Source: Gemmatimonadaceae bacterium
Lineage (GTDB): Bacteria > Gemmatimonadota > Gemmatimonadetes > Gemmatimonadales > Gemmatimonadaceae
Reading direction: 5' to 3'
DNA: 64,000 bases
Assembly: GCA_036496605.1 (NCBI GenBank)
Contig: DASXKV010000003.1
Span: forward strand, 62,001-126,000
The notes under the pieces were generated by a model. It made no database searches. It was not told the origin of the DNA and saw only the letters and a list, made by a program, of their open reading frames with translations. The translations under genes and the position numbers were made by a program. Below, one piece after another: positions 43,676-52,213 of this stretch. How positions within the stretch are numbered: position 1 is the stretch's first letter; each line of letters begins with the position of its first letter.

Positions 43676-45847
43676 ATGCCATCGCTGACCGTTACGCGCG
43701 ATTCCAACGTCGCCGTCCTCTCACTCGACGTCCCGGACGCACCCGTCAATACGCTCAGCCTGGCGCTTGCCGAGGAGTTGCGGAAGGTGTTCGATGATCT
43801 CGAGCGCGATTCGTCGGTTGGCGCCGCCGTACTGATCTCGGGGAAGAGTGACAACTTCATTGCCGGCGCGGATATCGAGCAGTTTCTCGAATTCAAAACC
43901 GCAGAAGAGGCCGAGCAGGCGAGCTACACTGGTCAGAAGCTGCTCTCGCGCCTCGAGCGTCTGCGTGTTCCCGTCGTCGCCGCGATCCACGGCGCGTGTC
44001 TTGGCGGAGGCCTCGAGACCGCTCTTGCCTGCGCGTGGCGTATCGCTACCGAGCATCCGAAGACGGTGCTGGGTCTCCCCGAAGTGCAGCTGGGGCTCAT
44101 CCCTGGCACGGGCGGCACGCAGAGGCTGCCGCGTCACATCGGCCTGCCTAACGCGCTCGACATGATTCTGCGCGGCCGCAATATCCGCCCGAAGAAAGCG
44201 CTCCAGATGGGCCTCGTCGACGACGTGGTCCATCCGGCCATCCTGCGCGACGTCGCGGTGCAGCGCGCACGGGAGCTTGCGGCGGGCACGCGTCAACGAT
44301 CGCTGGGTCGTAGCGATCGCGGCGCTGAAGGGTTGCTCATCGAGCGCAATCGTCTCGGGCGATCGCTGGTGTTCAAGAAGGCGCGCCAGAGCGTGATGGC
44401 GCAGACGCACGGGCAATATCCGGCGCCCCTTGCCGCACTCGACGTCGTCCGCATCGGCTACGAGCGCGGCATCGACGCCGGTTTCCGGGAAGAGTCGCAC
44501 CGCTTTGGCGAGCTGGCGATGACGGACGTTTCGCGTCAACTCATCTTTCTCTTTTTCGCGACGAACTCGCTGAAAAAGGACACCGGCGTCGCGGCGCCGG
44601 TCCCGACCGCTCATGTCGTGGACAAGCTCGGCGTGCTCGGCGCCGGCTTCATGGGCGCGGGCATCACCTCCGTTGCTGTCCAGCAAGGGACGCTCGTCAG
44701 GCTCAAGGACACCGATACCGCGCGCATCGGCAAGGGACTCGCCGCCGTGCGCGAGGTCGTGCGCGAGCGGTACACGAAGCGTCAGATCACCCGCCAGCAA
44801 TTCGACGACATGATGGCGCTGACGGGCGGAACGACGGAATACACGGGCTTCGGCAACGTCGATCTCGTCATCGAGGCGGTGTTCGAGGATCTCGATCTCA
44901 AACATCGCGTCCTGCGCGAGGTCGAGCCGCTCATGCCCGCCGACGCGATCTACGCGTCGAACACGAGCACGATTCCGATCAGTCGCATCGCCGAGGCCTC
45001 GAAACGCCCCGAGCACGTGCTCGGAATGCACTTCTTTTCGCCCGTGCCGAAGATGCCGCTCCTCGAGGTGATCGCAACATCACGCACGACGAAAGAGGCG
45101 ACGGTGACCGCGGTCGCCTACGGCAAGCAACTCGGGAAGACAGTGATCGTGGTCAACGATGGTCCCGGGTTCTACACGACGCGTACCCTCTCGGCCTACA
45201 TGAACGAGGCGGGACGGCTACTCGACGAGGGCGCGGCAATCGACGCCATCGACAAGGCGCTCGTCGACTTCGGTTTTCCTGTCGGGCCAATCACGCTCCT
45301 CGACGAAGTCGGAATCGACGTGGGCGGAAAGGTCGGTCTCGTGCTCGCGGACGCGTTGGGCATTCGCATGACTCCTTCGGAGGCCATGCGACGCGTCGTC
45401 ACCGCTGGCCGCATGGGACGAAAGGGACGCTCGGGCTTCTATAAGTACGACGACAAGGGAAAGAAGGGCGAGGTCGACAATTCGATCTATCAGATCATCG
45501 GCGCCGGCGCACGAGCGAGCGCCGGCCAGCATGTGACCATTCCGCCCGACGAAATCGTTCGTCGCTGCGTCCTCGCGATGGTGAACGAAGCGGCGCTCTG
45601 CCTTCAGGAAGGCATTCTTCGCAATGTGCGAGATGGCGACGTCGGCGCCGTGTTCGGAATTGGATTCCCGCCATTCCGCGGTGGGCCGTTCAGATATGTT
45701 GATACTCTTGGCGCCGCGACGATCGTGCGACAACTTCAAGAGTTGAACAACCGCTATCCTCCGCGCTTCGTGCCGGCAGACGTGCTCGTCGAACTGTCAA
45801 AGACGAGCGGGGCGTTCTATCCAACCGAAGGGCGGCCTGTAGCGTAA
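43676..45847 (+). CDS. fadJ: Fatty acid oxidation multifunctional protein FadJ (enoyl-CoA hydratase / 3-hydroxyacyl-CoA dehydrogenase)
   Basis: 723 residues. The N-terminal crotonase domain has the oxyanion loops FIAGADIEQF and HGACLGGGLETALAC, and catalytic Glu in LPEVQLGLIPGTGGTQRLPR. The middle has the NAD-binding GVLGAGFMGAGI (near 318), then the dehydrogenase His/Glu region ASNTSTIPIS, HFFSPVPKMPLLEVI and NDGPGFYTTRTLSAYMNEA. The C-terminus resembles 3HCDH_C. It performs hydration and dehydrogenation of enoyl-CoA; the partner thiolase is the gene before it. Confidence 0.95.
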   Translation: MPSLTVTRDSNVAVLSLDVPDAPVNTLSLALAEELRKVFDDLERDSSVGAAVLISGKSDNFIAGADIEQFLEFKTAEEAEQASYTGQKLLSRLERLRVPVVAAIHGACLGGGLETALACAWRIATEHPKTVLGLPEVQLGLIPGTGGTQRLPRHIGLPNALDMILRGRNIRPKKALQMGLVDDVVHPAILRDVAVQRARELAAGTRQRSLGRSDRGAEGLLIERNRLGRSLVFKKARQSVMAQTHGQYPAPLAALDVVRIGYERGIDAGFREESHRFGELAMTDVSRQLIFLFFATNSLKKDTGVAAPVPTAHVVDKLGVLGAGFMGAGITSVAVQQGTLVRLKDTDTARIGKGLAAVREVVRERYTKRQITRQQFDDMMALTGGTTEYTGFGNVDLVIEAVFEDLDLKHRVLREVEPLMPADAIYASNTSTIPISRIAEASKRPEHVLGMHFFSPVPKMPLLEVIATSRTTKEATVTAVAYGKQLGKTVIVVNDGPGFYTTRTLSAYMNEAGRLLDEGAAIDAIDKALVDFGFPVGPITLLDEVGIDVGGKVGLVLADALGIRMTPSEAMRRVVTAGRMGRKGRSGFYKYDDKGKKGEVDNSIYQIIGAGARASAGQHVTIPPDEIVRRCVLAMVNEAALCLQEGILRNVRDGDVGAVFGIGFPPFRGGPFRYVDTLGAATIVRQLQELNNRYPPRFVPADVLVELSKTSGAFYPTEGRPVA

Positions 45848-45925
45848 GAGGGGATAGGGGCTGGGGGCGTAGGGCTAAGCAATCGCAGCCCCTCGCCCCT
45901 TGTCCCTAGCCCCTAACTCCTCAGT
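45848..45925. repeat. Intergenic palindrome, AGGGGCT/AGCCCCT class
   Basis: GGGGATAGGGGCTGGGGGCGTAGGGCT at left pairs with AGCCCCTCGCCCCTTGTCCCTAGCCCCTAAC at right. It starts immediately after the fadJ stop and probably ends that transcript. Same words as 2595 and 6466. Confidence 0.75.
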
Positions 45926-45961
45926 CGTGTGACCCCCTCTTCCCCCCCAAGGTCTGTCTCT

Positions 45962-46561
45962 ATGGATCGTAGCTCGGACGCGCAGATAGTCGAACGCGTG
46001 CTCCGGGGAGAGGCCGAGCTCTATGCCGAGCTCGTGGAGCGATATCGCGATCGGTACGCACGATATGCGCTGCACATGCTTGGCAACCGCGAGGATGCGG
46101 AGGAAGCGCTGCAGGATGCGTTCACCCGCGCCTACAGGTCGCTCGCCCGATGCGAGGATCCTGAACGATTTGGCGCGTGGCTGTTTCGCATTTTGGTAAA
46201 TCGGTGCCGTACGGTTGGCGCCCGACGTGGTCGCCGCTCGCGCACCTTCGTCAGCGACGACCTCGCGCTCCACGAAGCGGCGGAAGAGCATCCCGCCGAG
46301 CGAAGCGCCTGGCGTGAGGAGATCGAGCGCGCCTTGAGCCAGCTGCGACCCGAACAGCGGGAAGCATTTCTGCTGAAGTACGTGGAGGAGCTGGGCTACG
46401 ACGAGATGTCGCGACTGACGGGCGCTGGCGTATCCGCGCTCAAGATGCGGGTGATGCGGGCGTGCGACCGGTTACGCGAACTATTGAGTGACGTACGGAG
46501 CGATCGCGAGGTACGTGAGGAGCGCGGACGTCCTGAGGTGAATGATGCGAGGCAAGCCTGA
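45962..46561 (+). CDS. RNA polymerase sigma factor, ECF subfamily
   Basis: 199 residues from ATG 45962; GTG 45929 in frame would add 11 residues. Region 2 is seen as ELVERYRDRYARYALHMLGNREDAEEALQDAFTRAYRSLARCEDPERFGAWLFRILVNRCR and region 4 as LSQLRPEQREAFLLKYVEELGYDEMSRLTGAGVSALKMRVMRACDRLRELL. The gene overlaps the next (CBM48 membrane protein) by 20 bp, as ECF genes do with their anti-sigma. Confidence 0.93.
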   Translation: MDRSSDAQIVERVLRGEAELYAELVERYRDRYARYALHMLGNREDAEEALQDAFTRAYRSLARCEDPERFGAWLFRILVNRCRTVGARRGRRSRTFVSDDLALHEAAEEHPAERSAWREEIERALSQLRPEQREAFLLKYVEELGYDEMSRLTGAGVSALKMRVMRACDRLRELLSDVRSDREVREERGRPEVNDARQA

Positions 46562-47147
46562 AAACTGGATCCAGCGAGTCGTGGCGGAGCTGCGGCAGCC
46601 GGCGCGATTCGATGAAGAATTCGATCGACGCGTCATGACGGCAATTCGTGCCATGCCGCGACATCGCTATCGTGCCTGGACGCGCGCACTTCGTCCCCGA
46701 ACGATCACCGTCAGCCCGCTGGTTTCCGGGATTGCCGCGGCACTGCTGCTCGCGCTGACGCTTTCGGTTGGCCACGCTATCGGAACGCTGCGCGCCTCGA
46801 GGGCCGCCGGAAGTCGGCTGGACGTGAGCGTTGATCGCTCGGGCAGTTCTCACGTAACGCCGCGGCGTGCGGTGCAATTCGTTCTTGTAGCGCCCACGGC
46901 GCGCAAGGTTCAGGTCGTTGGTGACTTCAATGATTGGGACACGACACACCCGGAGTTCAGTGCCCAACATCGAGGCGGCGGCGTGTGGTCCGTGACGGCC
47001 GCCGTTCCCGAGGGACATCACCGCTATTCCTTCGTCGTCGACGACAGCCTTTGGGTCGCGGACCCGACTGCGCCGCGCGCGCTCGATGACGACTTCGGGG
47101 TGCCCAACTCCGCGCTCGTCGTTGGAGGGGGAGACCTGACTCGGTGA
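46542..47147 (+). CDS. Putative anti-sigma factor: single-pass membrane protein with external CBM48/AMPK-type domain
   Basis: 201 residues. Residues 1-55 are cytosolic and basic/acidic without a zinc motif, followed by a membrane helix (about 58-80, VSGIAAALLLALTLSVGHAIG). The external part, about 105-190, is an early-set carbohydrate-binding module (CBM48/AMPK-beta type): VQFVLVAPTARKVQVVGDFNDWD, GGGVWSVTAAVPEGHHRYSFVVDD and WVADPTAP. Its overlap with the ECF gene suggests an anti-sigma role. ATG 46542 is preceded by GAGGTGA. Confidence 0.75.
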   Translation: MMRGKPENWIQRVVAELRQPARFDEEFDRRVMTAIRAMPRHRYRAWTRALRPRTITVSPLVSGIAAALLLALTLSVGHAIGTLRASRAAGSRLDVSVDRSGSSHVTPRRAVQFVLVAPTARKVQVVGDFNDWDTTHPEFSAQHRGGGVWSVTAAVPEGHHRYSFVVDDSLWVADPTAPRALDDDFGVPNSALVVGGGDLTR

Positions 47148-47782
47148 GCTGGCCAGCGCGCGCCGGCAGCTTTGTGGTCGCCGCGTGCTGCGTCGTCCTG
47201 TTGGTCGCCCGCAGAGCTCCGGCGCAGCAACGCAGTGCTGATGTGCGTCTCTCGCGACTCGACTCGTCCACGCGCGTCGCCGTGGGCGCATTCGTCGACT
47301 CGGCGCGTAAGGTACGCCTGCCTACCGAGCCACTCGTCGACAAAGCACTCGAGGGCTCGCAGAAGGGTGCGGACGACGATCGAATCGTCACCGCCGTGCG
47401 CGGGCTCTTCGCCGAACTGCGTACCGCGAAAGGCGCCCTCGGCGCCGGTGCGAGCACCGATGAAATCAACGCGGGCGCAAACGCATTGCACGCCGGCTTG
47501 CCAATGACCAATCTTGCCCAACTGCGTGCCGCTTCGCAGCGCGCCGGGCGTGCGCGAGTCACATTGCCGCTCACGGTAGCGACGGACCTCGTCGCCCGCG
47601 GCGTGCCGGTGGGTGTTGCATCGGACGTGGTGCTCTCGCTCGCGAAGGCGGGACTTCGCGATGCCGACTTTACGATGTTCCAGCGGAATGTGAGGCTCGA
47701 TATCGAGCGCGGAGCCGATGCAGCGACCGCGGCGCAGACGCGCGCTCGCGGCGCCGTCCTGCACGGGGGACGCGCGACATAG
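47144..47782 (+). CDS. Secreted protein of unknown function in ECF operon
   Basis: 212 residues from GTG 47144, overlapping the previous stop (GTGA). A signal peptide (about 9-28, FVVAACCVVLLVARRAPAQQ) is followed by an alanine-rich, mostly helical domain. I recognise no domain. Its position in the sigma/anti-sigma operon suggests a periplasmic partner of the circuit (inference). Confidence 0.65.
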   Translation: MSWPARAGSFVVAACCVVLLVARRAPAQQRSADVRLSRLDSSTRVAVGAFVDSARKVRLPTEPLVDKALEGSQKGADDDRIVTAVRGLFAELRTAKGALGAGASTDEINAGANALHAGLPMTNLAQLRAASQRAGRARVTLPLTVATDLVARGVPVGVASDVVLSLAKAGLRDADFTMFQRNVRLDIERGADAATAAQTRARGAVLHGGRAT

Positions 47783-47851
47783 TGTGGCGCGTTGAGCGTG
47801 GCGGGTAGCGAGGCTACACTTCCTGTCTCCGATAGCCTCACGAGTCAATAC

Positions 47852-49555
47852 GTGCGACACTCCCCCGCATCGCTCGGGACGACGAAAAAGGCACTCCTCT
47901 GGCTGTTAATCGTCGCCGCGTGCGCGCAGGCCTCCTCGCCCCCTAGCACGGCGCCATCCCGGAGCCGCTATCCGGGCAATCTCGCGCTCGCGAAACCGCT
48001 CACGCGCGCCGAGCGCACGAAGTTCACCGAGACGTCCTCCTACGCCGACGTCGTTCAATTTCTCGATTCACTTCGGCTGCTCGGCGCGAAAATTCACATC
48101 GGATCGATCGGCAAGACCACAGAAGGTCGTGACATTCCGTTCGTGATCGCCTCGCGGCCGCTCGTCACGACACCGATCGAGGCGAAGCGACTCCAGAGGC
48201 CGATCGTCTACGTGCAGGGCAACATCCACGCGGGCGAGGTCGAGGGTAAGGAGGCGCTCCAGTCGATTCTGCGCGATCTGCTCTTCGACGATCACGCGAA
48301 CATTCTCGATTCGATCGTGCTCATCGCGGTTCCGATCTACAATGCGGACGGGAACGAGCGGTTCGCGTCGCAGGAGCGCAATCGCACCGAGCAGAACGGG
48401 CCTGCGCTCGTGGGAACACGCGCGAATGCCCAGGGGCTCGATCTGAATCGCGATTACGTGAAAGCCGAGGCGCCGGAAACGATCGCGTCACTTGCCATGT
48501 TCCGCGCGTGGGATCCAGACGTCTTCGTGGATTTGCACACGACGGACGGGAGTTATCACGGCTACGCGCTGACGTACGCGGCGACATTGAATCCCGCGGC
48601 CGTGTTTACGCTGGCGTACACGCGCGACACGATGCTGGTCGAGCTGCGCCTGCGGATGCGCGAGCGCCACGGCTTCGAGGTCTTCGATTACGGTAACTTT
48701 CCTCGCGAGCAGGGTGCACCGACCGCCTGGGAGACTTACGACGCGCGTCCGCGCTTCGGGACGAACTACTATGGCCTGCGGGGACGCATCTCCGTGCTGA
48801 GTGAGGCCTATTCGCACGATCCCTTCGAGCGCCGTGTCGCGTCGACGTACGATTTCGTGTCCGAGTTGCTTTCGTACGTCTCGGCCAACGCGGACGATAT
48901 CGTTGATCTCGCTCGGCAGGCAGAGACGCGGACGACGGGCTGGGGAAACGATCCGCGCTCGGCGCCCTCGATTCCGATTCGCTCGACGATGGCGACGGTG
49001 CGGAGCGGACCGATTCGCGTGGAGGAAGTGCAGCGCGTCGGCGACACGGTGCGCTACGAGGCCGGACTGCCGCGCGGCGTTAGGCGGACCGGCGGCGTGC
49101 GCACGGTCGACATGCCCATCTACGATCGCTTCGCGCCCGCGCTGTCGGTGCCGATGCCCTACGCGTACACGTTTCCGCGTGAGGTTGGCGACTCGCTCCT
49201 CAAGCGGCTCGTTATGCACGGCATCGTCGTCGAGGAGCTGACGGAACCCGTCGAAGCGCGCGTCGCGACATTCACGGTGGACTCGACGAGCACCGCGGCG
49301 CAGCCATTCCAGAAACACCATGAGCGGCGCATCAGTGGAAGCTGGGGAACGCCGGCGACGCGTACACTGCCGGCGGGGAACATCGTCGTGCGGACCGGCC
49401 AGCCGCTCGGCGTACTCGCCACGTATCTCCTGGAGCCATCGAGCGACGACGGGTTCGTCGACTGGAACGTGCTGGACCCGTGGGCCAACGAACACACCTT
49501 TCCCGTGGTGCGCATCGTGCAGCCCGTCCAAGCTCGACTGCGTCCAACTCCTTGA
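47852..49555 (+). CDS. Zinc carboxypeptidase, M14 family, secreted
   Basis: 567 residues from GTG 47852; a TTG at 47792 in frame would place the signal peptide far from the end. The lipobox-like IVAAC follows the hydrophobic core, so it may be a lipoprotein. M14 motifs: the first zinc pair H-x-x-E in GNIHAGEVEGKEAL, the third ligand in VDLHTTDGSYHGY, and the substrate-binding NADGNERF and GLDLNRDYVK. The catalytic Glu is probably in SVLSEAYSHDPFERR. Family members cut C-terminal residues from peptides. The stop overlaps the next ATG (TGATG). Confidence 0.87.
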   Translation: MRHSPASLGTTKKALLWLLIVAACAQASSPPSTAPSRSRYPGNLALAKPLTRAERTKFTETSSYADVVQFLDSLRLLGAKIHIGSIGKTTEGRDIPFVIASRPLVTTPIEAKRLQRPIVYVQGNIHAGEVEGKEALQSILRDLLFDDHANILDSIVLIAVPIYNADGNERFASQERNRTEQNGPALVGTRANAQGLDLNRDYVKAEAPETIASLAMFRAWDPDVFVDLHTTDGSYHGYALTYAATLNPAAVFTLAYTRDTMLVELRLRMRERHGFEVFDYGNFPREQGAPTAWETYDARPRFGTNYYGLRGRISVLSEAYSHDPFERRVASTYDFVSELLSYVSANADDIVDLARQAETRTTGWGNDPRSAPSIPIRSTMATVRSGPIRVEEVQRVGDTVRYEAGLPRGVRRTGGVRTVDMPIYDRFAPALSVPMPYAYTFPREVGDSLLKRLVMHGIVVEELTEPVEARVATFTVDSTSTAAQPFQKHHERRISGSWGTPATRTLPAGNIVVRTGQPLGVLATYLLEPSSDDGFVDWNVLDPWANEHTFPVVRIVQPVQARLRPTP

Positions 49556-50505
49556 TGCTTCGTTCCGCGCTGCTGTATCTGTCGAATCAACCGCGCGTTT
49601 TTCGATTCGTGCGGAACAACGGGCTCGCCAAGCGTTTCGCGAATCGGTTCGTTGCCGGCGAGACGCTGGACACTGCGCTCGATGCCATACGCGTCTTGAA
49701 CAGCCGCGGTATTCGTGCATCGCTCGATTTGCTCGGGGAGAGCGTCACGAACGAGCGTGAGGCCCGCGGTACGCGCGACGCGTACCTCGACATCCTCTCG
49801 CGCATCCACGCGCAACGCCTGGACGCAAATGTCTCCGTGAAGCTGACGGCGATGGGCCTCGACATCTCGGAGGACCTGTGCGTCAGCCACATGCACGAGG
49901 TGCTCGCCCGAGCGCAGGAGTGTGGGAGCTTTGTGCGCGTCGACATGGAGTCGACCGAATACACCGATCGCACGCTCCATCTGTTCGAGCACCGACTCTA
50001 TCCGCACTATCGCAATCACGTCGGCATCGTGCTGCAGAGCTATCTCTATCGTACATTCACCGACACCGAATACGCGATCAAGCTCGGCTGTCGCGCGCGT
50101 CTGTGCAAAGGTGCGTACAAGGAGCCGGCGACCGTCGCCTATCCGGATAAGACCGATGTCGATACCAATTACGTGAAGTGCATGCACGCGTTGCTGCGGC
50201 ATGGTAACTTCCCCGGCATCGCCACACACGATCCGGCGATCATCAACGAAGCCAAGCGGTTCGCGCGCGAGAACGATGTCGCGGCGAACCGCTTCGAGTT
50301 TCAGATGCTCTACGGTGTGCGGCGCGACCTGCAAGAGCGGCTCGTTAGGGAAGGCTATGGCATGCGGGTGTACGTCCCGTTTGGAACGCAATGGTATCCT
50401 TATCTGATGAGACGACTCGCCGAGCGCCCTGCCAACGTTGCGTTTATCACCGGTAACGTGCTCCGAGAGATGCTGCACCGAGGCAATCACCGTGACACTG
50501 CCTAA
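49555..50505 (+). CDS. Proline dehydrogenase (FAD), monofunctional, paralogue 2
   Basis: 316 residues from ATG 49555. PRODH motifs are visible: SVKLTAMGLDISEDLC, FVRVDMESTEYTDRT, VLQSYLYRTFTD, RLCKGAYKEPATVAYPDK, IATHD and FEFQMLYGVRRDLQ, with C-terminal YGMRVYVPFGTQWYPYLMRRLAERPANVAF. It is diverged from paralogue 1 (29477): similar layout, moderate identity. Stop TAA is in GCCTAACG. It is coupled to the M14 peptidase gene by a one-base overlap. Confidence 0.93.
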   Translation: MLRSALLYLSNQPRVFRFVRNNGLAKRFANRFVAGETLDTALDAIRVLNSRGIRASLDLLGESVTNEREARGTRDAYLDILSRIHAQRLDANVSVKLTAMGLDISEDLCVSHMHEVLARAQECGSFVRVDMESTEYTDRTLHLFEHRLYPHYRNHVGIVLQSYLYRTFTDTEYAIKLGCRARLCKGAYKEPATVAYPDKTDVDTNYVKCMHALLRHGNFPGIATHDPAIINEAKRFARENDVAANRFEFQMLYGVRRDLQERLVREGYGMRVYVPFGTQWYPYLMRRLAERPANVAFITGNVLREMLHRGNHRDTA

Positions 50506-50529
50506 CGAAATGGCGTCCGCGACGTCTTG

Positions 50530-50943
50530 ATGGCTCGCTTTCAGTCGCCCGACCACTCCAAGGGAGACGCCAACACGCTGGGCGGATACATGGCCGTGCA
50601 CGATCGCCCGGCTGCATTCGAGGGTGGCGACGGATTCTCGTACAGCGCCGAGATCGTGACTGACGCCACGACTGATGCCACCGCGCCCTATGCGGCGTAT
50701 CTCCTCTTCGTGAAATGGGCGCGTATCGGTGCCCAGTCGCCCGAGGGGCATCTCGAGACCGATTATCTCGCGCGCTCGGCAACGGAAGACGAAGCACGCG
50801 CCGCCGTCGGTGCGTGGCAGCTCTCGGCGGTGAAGCGGGCGCTCGATGAGCTCATCGCAGGCAAAGGTGGTGACGGGAGTGCGTCGCAGCGCCGGTGGTG
50901 GGACGCGATGCGCGCCGAGGGTAGTGAGGAGGGCGCCGAGTGA
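50530..50943 (+). CDS. Conserved-looking hypothetical protein upstream of rsgA
   Basis: 137 residues from ATG 50530, no signal peptide or membrane helix. The sequence has A/D/E-rich helices and a possible globular core (YAAYLLFVKWARIGAQSPEGHLETDYLARSATEDEARAAVGAW). I recognise no family. Its stop overlaps the GTG of rsgA (GTGA), so it probably belongs to the same transcript. Confidence 0.6.
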   Translation: MARFQSPDHSKGDANTLGGYMAVHDRPAAFEGGDGFSYSAEIVTDATTDATAPYAAYLLFVKWARIGAQSPEGHLETDYLARSATEDEARAAVGAWQLSAVKRALDELIAGKGGDGSASQRRWWDAMRAEGSEEGAE

Positions 50944-51902
50944 GTGAGGGTTCGCGCCGCGGCGTCGTGCTGAGTGGTGGCGGTGGCAGTTGGCGCGTGC
51001 GCGTGGACGACGCCCTATCGGTTGACGCGACGCTCCGCGGGCGTCTCAAGCGCGAAGGCCCAAATGCGCCGCGACGCGACGGTGACGTCGATCGACTCAA
51101 GCTCGCGGTTGGCGATCTGGTGCTCGTCGAGCCGGACACGCGCGGCGGCGCATGGGCCATCTGTGAGATTCTACCGAGACGGTCGCGACTCGCGCGCCGC
51201 GCACCTGGCGGTGCCTACGGTGAACGCATCGTTGCGGCTAATGTCGACCAGGTCGTCGTCGTCTTTTCCGCCGCCAAGCCCGAGCCACACGTCCGCATGC
51301 TCGATCGCTTTCTCGTGATCGCCGAGGCGAACGAGCTCGCGGCGCGTATCATCGTGAACAAAGTCGATCTCGTGAGCGAGCGCGGGGTGCACGACCGGTT
51401 TGCCGCCTACTCGCGCGCAGGCTACCCGGTTCACTACACGAGCACGAAGCGTGGTGATGGACTCGACGACGTACGCTCGATGCTGAACGGACGCGTGTCG
51501 GTATTCACCGGACCGTCGGGAGTGGGGAAGTCGTCGCTCTTGAACGTGCTGTTCCCTGGCCTCGCGCTTCGCGTTGGTGAGATCAGCGCCTCGGTGAACA
51601 AGGGTCGACACACGACCGTCGGCGCGACGATGATTCCGCTACCTAACGAGAGTGGTGGCTACGTGGTCGACACGCCGGGTCTCCGCGAGGTGGGAATGTG
51701 GGCGCTCGGGGCGGTGCATCTCGATACCTGTTTCCCGGAGCTGAGACCGTTCCTGACAGGCTGTCGCTTCGCGGATTGCACCCATACGGTGGAACCGGAT
51801 TGCGCTGTGATGGACGCGGTGGAGAAAGGCGTCGTGAGCGCCGAGCGCTTCGCGAGTTACCTCAAATTGAGGGATGAGCTGGAGGCGGCGGATTTTCATT
51901 GA
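50940..51902 (+). CDS. rsgA: Ribosome small subunit-dependent GTPase RsgA (YjeQ)
   Basis: 320 residues. An N-terminal OB-like domain leads to a circularly permuted GTPase: G4 IVNKVDLV comes first, then G1 GPSGVGKSSLLN, G2 KGRHTTVG and G3 DTPGLREVG. The C-terminal zinc finger is CRFADCTHTVEPDC. RsgA acts in 30S maturation. GTG 50940 overlaps the preceding stop. The 306-bp repeat element starts at its stop codon. Confidence 0.95.
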   Translation: MSEGSRRGVVLSGGGGSWRVRVDDALSVDATLRGRLKREGPNAPRRDGDVDRLKLAVGDLVLVEPDTRGGAWAICEILPRRSRLARRAPGGAYGERIVAANVDQVVVVFSAAKPEPHVRMLDRFLVIAEANELAARIIVNKVDLVSERGVHDRFAAYSRAGYPVHYTSTKRGDGLDDVRSMLNGRVSVFTGPSGVGKSSLLNVLFPGLALRVGEISASVNKGRHTTVGATMIPLPNESGGYVVDTPGLREVGMWALGAVHLDTCFPELRPFLTGCRFADCTHTVEPDCAVMDAVEKGVVSAERFASYLKLRDELEAADFH

Positions 51903-52207
51903 TTGTCATCCCAGCGTTTTTTTTCGCGGGAGCATCCCAGACCTTGGCTGACCACTGGCGGCGCGACCCACAAAACGATTTTAACACCGACAAAGCCGAC
52001 AAATCGCGGGCACCGCCGGACAAACCAAAACAGCGTCTGCCATTTTGAAAAAGCCCTCAACGCTCTTTTGCAGTACCCGGCAGTGTTCGCACTTTGTCTG
52101 GCTTTGTCCGCGTTATCAGCCGTTGATAGTTGCATCGCCTGCGACAAGCGTTGGTCTGAGATGCCTGTGCCGGGCCGACATCCCGTCGCTTCACTCCGGA
52201 TGACAAT
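51902..52207. mobile_element. MITE-like foldback element with ATTGTCATCC terminal inverted repeats
   Basis: The 306 bp start with ATTGTCATCC (51902-51911) and end with GGATGACAAT (52198-52207), a perfect 10-bp inverted repeat. Inside, GACAAAGCCGACAAA (51989-52003) is answered by TTTGTCTGGCTTTGTC (52093-52108), and outer segments (GACC...GGCG..GC.AC...AACG) also pair. Thus nearly all of it folds back on itself. GC content is lower than its neighbours and no reading frame is convincing. It lies between the convergent rsgA and ACP-like genes. No transposase is encoded; mobility is inferred from structure. Confidence 0.65.
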
Positions 52208-52213
52208 CGCAAC

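Noticed and set aside
43721-45031. Long minus-strand open frame (436 codons) opposite fadJ
   Set aside because: The plus strand encodes the unambiguous FadJ protein; the antisense frame follows from the codon bias of GC-rich DNA.
49159-50751. Minus-strand open frame of 530 codons opposite the M14 and proline dehydrogenase genes
   Set aside because: No domain resemblance and Arg/Val/Asp-rich composition; both plus-strand genes have intact catalytic motifs.
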